Assembly (NCBI GenBank): GCA_020860905.1
Contig: JAJBTJ010000053.1
Location: 1-37,725 of the forward strand
Source of the DNA: Parabacteroides sp.
GTDB lineage: Bacteria > Bacteroidota > Bacteroidia > Bacteroidales > Tannerellaceae
Direction: 5' to 3'
DNA length: 37,725 nucleotides
Shown: positions 34,795 to 37,725 of the stretch, piece after piece
Layout: every line of letters starts with the position of its first letter
Position numbering within the stretch: position 1 is the first letter of the stretch
Program-made: the position numbers and the translations under genes
Notes under the pieces: model-generated
Told to the model about the DNA's origin: nothing
The model's database searches: none
The model's input: the letters and a program-made list of their open reading frames with translations, nothing else

Positions 34795-37725
34795 TTAAAA
34801 GTTAATTTCAAATCCAGCGGAAACAGTCGCAGTGAGCGGGAACCCGCCACGCTGATACCCTGAAATCATCGCACTCGAATAGGCCGAAGAAGTCATCCGG
34901 GATTCCGGATTAATCCCTTTGTAGCTGTTTCCCCAGAGGTAAAACAAGTTACTCCCCGACAGATAGAAACGTACGCCGGATAATCTTATTTTCGATGCGG
35001 CTGTTCCCGGCAGCGTATATCCGAAGGTGAAGTTCCTCAAACAAGCATACGAAGCATTTTGCAACGGATAGTCGGTGAGGCAAAGATCATATCCTAATTT
35101 CAGGTACGGCGTTTTTCCGTTTCCCGGATATTCGGTGCTTACCCAACGATTTTCCGTATAAGCCTTGTTCCATTTCACCGTTTCATTATAGTAAACGTCG
35201 CCATTGTAAACGGTAATTCCCTGTACTCCCTGGATTAAAAACGAAATATCGAAATTTTTAACTTGGAACGTATTCGTAATTCCCCAGGTAAAATCGGGAT
35301 ACGGCTTGCCCAACGGCACCCGGTCGTCGGGAGTTAAAAAGCCGTCTTTGTTTGTATCCACGATACGCAAACCGCCCGGTACGTCGTTAGAGAAATGCGG
35401 ATTCGCCTCGATTTCCTCTACGCTGTTCCATACGCCGTCGGTCTTATATCCGTAGAACTGAATTAACGGCGAACCTACTTTCGCGATATAACATTCGCTT
35501 CTTTCCCCCTGGTTGATTACCTGTTGTTCACCTCCCAGTTCGAGTAATTTATTGCGTGAAAGCGAAAAGTTTATATTGGTATCCCATGAAAACTTACGGT
35601 TTTTAATCAGATGCGTATCGATTTGTATTTCCACTCCGGAATTACGCACTTTCCCGATATTGTTCCAATAATACTTGTAGCCGGTAAACGATTGGGTAGG
35701 CTGTTCGAACAACAGCGCGCGGGTAACCGAATAATACACGTCAGCCGAAAGATTTATCCGGTTATTGAAGAATCCCAAATCCAGGCCATAATTGAATTCG
35801 TCCGTCTTTTCCCAGGTAATATGCGGATTAGCCAACGTAGAAGAGATATTCGCCGAACCCGATACCAATTGTCCGTTCCCGGTGCCCGTTACGTAATTAG
35901 CGCCGTTCAGCACTTCGAGTGCGGCATCGTAATCGATCCGGTTATTCCCCGTTACGCCGTAAGAAGCACGCAGTTTCAAATTGGATATAAATTTGGCATC
36001 CTGCATGAACTTTTCTTCGTTTATACGCCAACCCACCGATACGGAGGGGAACCAGGCATTCCGGTTTCCTTGTGAAAACAAGGAAGAACGGTCTAAGCGC
36101 AACGAAGTAGACAATAAATACCGTCCGAGGTAATTGTAATTGATACGTCCCAGGTACGATTCCAATACTACATCGGGGTAGCGGAAAGTTCCCGTACCAG
36201 CCGTATTTCCGTTTCCTTCGCCCGCCAATGAATAAACGGTAGCTGCATTCAGCGTATGGATATCATCGGTTGCAAACCCTGTTGCCGTCATGGCTACCCG
36301 TTGGTTCCGCGTTGTTTCTACCGTGTATCCCAGCAAAGCCTCTATGCCATGCGAATTATTCTTTCCGAAATTGACAAGGTAATTCAATGTATTTTCGCTC
36401 AATAAGTCAACATATAGCGTACTGAAATAAGTGGCCTGGCTTTCTTCCTTGTCTTTCGTCGCATCTTTATTACTGTAAAAATAAGAAGGATTGAAACGGA
36501 TATTTAACCCATTCGACGTTTTGAATTGTAATCCTTTACACAAATCTACCGTAAGATACATGCTTACCAATCCTTGCATGGATTCGCTCCAACGAATCGT
36601 ATTGTCCATCACGCTCCGCGGATTGTTATTGGCCGATGAGAAAGGCGAAGATTTTTCTACGGTCGGATTCCCGTCTGCATCCGGCGTTCCGGTAGGTGTG
36701 AGGATATTATTGAAATCGCTCCCTCTTGCGAACCCGGAATAACCCGTTAATTCCGAACTGTAATCGTTATGATAGATGGGGAGAAACGACGGAGTGCGGT
36801 AAAAGTCTATAAAATTATTTTTCGGACGTTGAGTTTTCGTGTACGTTCCCGACAAGTTTACTCCGATACCCACCCTTTTTGAAAGCCGGGTATCTAATTT
36901 GGTGCGGAAATTCAATTTATCCAATGAGTTTTGGAGCATAATTCCCTGGTCTTTGGTGTAAGCCGCCGAAATAAAATACTTGGTATCTTTGCGTCCCCCC
37001 GAAACACTCATCTGTACATTCGTGATACCCGCTAAATTGCGCAACCCTTCTTTCTGCCAATCGGTAGTTCCCATCTGGCTTTCCAAGTATGCCGCTCCGC
37101 GGGCCGCAGCCGGTACCGACGGCCCTCCTTTTCCCATCTCCTCGGTCAACAGGGTAAGCCATTCGGAGGAAGTCATCATATCGTGTAATTGGTAAGCATA
37201 TTTAAATCCCTGATAATATTTGAAAGAATATTTCGGTTTGTCGGGCGTACCGGTTTTGGTAGTTACCATGATAACCCCGTTGGCGGCACGCGATCCGTAA
37301 ATAGCGGCCGAAGCTGCATCTTTCAGGATTTCGATGGATTGCACGTCGGAAGCATTGATAGAAGAAAGGCCGCCGGCCACAGGAAAACCGTCGAGGATAA
37401 CCAACGGTTCGCTTTCGGCGGAGATAGAGCCTGTTCCGCGTATACGGATAGACGGCGTCACCCCCACTTCCGATGTTTCGTTGGAAACCGAGAGCCCGCT
37501 CATGGAACCTTGCAAAGCAGTAGTTACATCACTCACCGGAGCGTTAATCAGCGCCTTGCCTTCCAGTTTCGAAATAGAACCGGTTAAATGCGATTTCGCT
37601 TGTGTACCGTAACCGATTACCACTACTTCGTCTAAGAGTTTTTGGTCTTCGTCCAGCATGACGTTTACCACTGTACGTTTGCCCACAGCCTCTGCTTTGC
37701 CGGTATAGCCGATATAAGAAAAGAC
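34795..37725 (-). CDS. susC: SusC/RagA family TonB-dependent transporter (5' end outside the window)
   Basis: Frame open to the window edge (VFSYIGYTGKAEAVGKRTVVNVMLDEDQKLLDEVVVIGYGTQ); plug motif DAASAAIYGSRAANGVIMVTTK; barrel to C-terminal AGFEINF. Confidence 0.95.
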   Translation of the reverse strand, partial: VFSYIGYTGKAEAVGKRTVVNVMLDEDQKLLDEVVVIGYGTQAKSHLTGSISKLEGKALINAPVSDVTTALQGSMSGLSVSNETSEVGVTPSIRIRGTGSISAESEPLVILDGFPVAGGLSSINASDVQSIEILKDAASAAIYGSRAANGVIMVTTKTGTPDKPKYSFKYYQGFKYAYQLHDMMTSSEWLTLLTEEMGKGGPSVPAAARGAAYLESQMGTTDWQKEGLRNLAGITNVQMSVSGGRKDTKYFISAAYTKDQGIMLQNSLDKLNFRTKLDTRLSKRVGIGVNLSGTYTKTQRPKNNFIDFYRTPSFLPIYHNDYSSELTGYSGFARGSDFNNILTPTGTPDADGNPTVEKSSPFSSANNNPRSVMDNTIRWSESMQGLVSMYLTVDLCKGLQFKTSNGLNIRFNPSYFYSNKDATKDKEESQATYFSTLYVDLLSENTLNYLVNFGKNNSHGIEALLGYTVETTRNQRVAMTATGFATDDIHTLNAATVYSLAGEGNGNTAGTGTFRYPDVVLESYLGRINYNYLGRYLLSTSLRLDRSSLFSQGNRNAWFPSVSVGWRINEEKFMQDAKFISNLKLRASYGVTGNNRIDYDAALEVLNGANYVTGTGNGQLVSGSANISSTLANPHITWEKTDEFNYGLDLGFFNNRINLSADVYYSVTRALLFEQPTQSFTGYKYYWNNIGKVRNSGVEIQIDTHLIKNRKFSWDTNINFSLSRNKLLELGGEQQVINQGERSECYIAKVGSPLIQFYGYKTDGVWNSVEEIEANPHFSNDVPGGLRIVDTNKDGFLTPDDRVPLGKPYPDFTWGITNTFQVKNFDISFLIQGVQGITVYNGDVYYNETVKWNKAYTENRWVSTEYPGNGKTPYLKLGYDLCLTDYPLQNASYACLRNFTFGYTLPGTAASKIRLSGVRFYLSGSNLFYLWGNSYKGINPESRMTSSAYSSAMISGYQRGGFPLTATVSAGFEINF

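Overview
This is a Bacteroidales-type chromosomal window, judged from the SusC/SusD pair, TAnnTTTG-like -7 promoter motifs and gene content. The left ~20 kb is mostly housekeeping or ordinary accessory genes: a SUFU/DUF2185-type protein, a HEAT-repeat protein with two DUF1080 domains, RecQ, a metallophosphoesterase lipoprotein plus a putative outer-membrane protein, a YitT-type permease, a DUF3592-like protein, GtrA, rhomboid, DNA pol III delta', MetF, IlvE, a DUF4143-type ATPase, a SHOCT/DUF4870-like gene broken by an in-frame TAG, and pyruvate:ferredoxin oxidoreductase with a strong terminator. The right ~16.7 kb is a minus-strand polysaccharide utilisation locus (PUL) that best fits alginate or a related polyuronate: SusC (cut by the window edge), SusD, a frameshifted TIG-type surface glycan-binding protein, PL6, PL17, KdgF-like cupin, MFS transporter, SDR reductase, PL38-like lyase, alpha/beta-hydrolase esterase, and a jelly-roll lyase-like lipoprotein. 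The observations most worth checking are the +1 frameshift at an A6 tract in the binding protein, the amber codon in the DUF4870 gene, the lipobox-bearing jelly-roll protein as possible surface endo-lyase, the periplasmic insertion in the MFS transporter, a compact REP/MITE-like palindromic element at 10180-10276, and an ATPase with Gln at the Walker B Glu position and a palindrome over its predicted promoter. I saw no CRISPR array, rRNA, tRNA or integrase/transposase. Family calls rest on motif recognition only; no database search was run.
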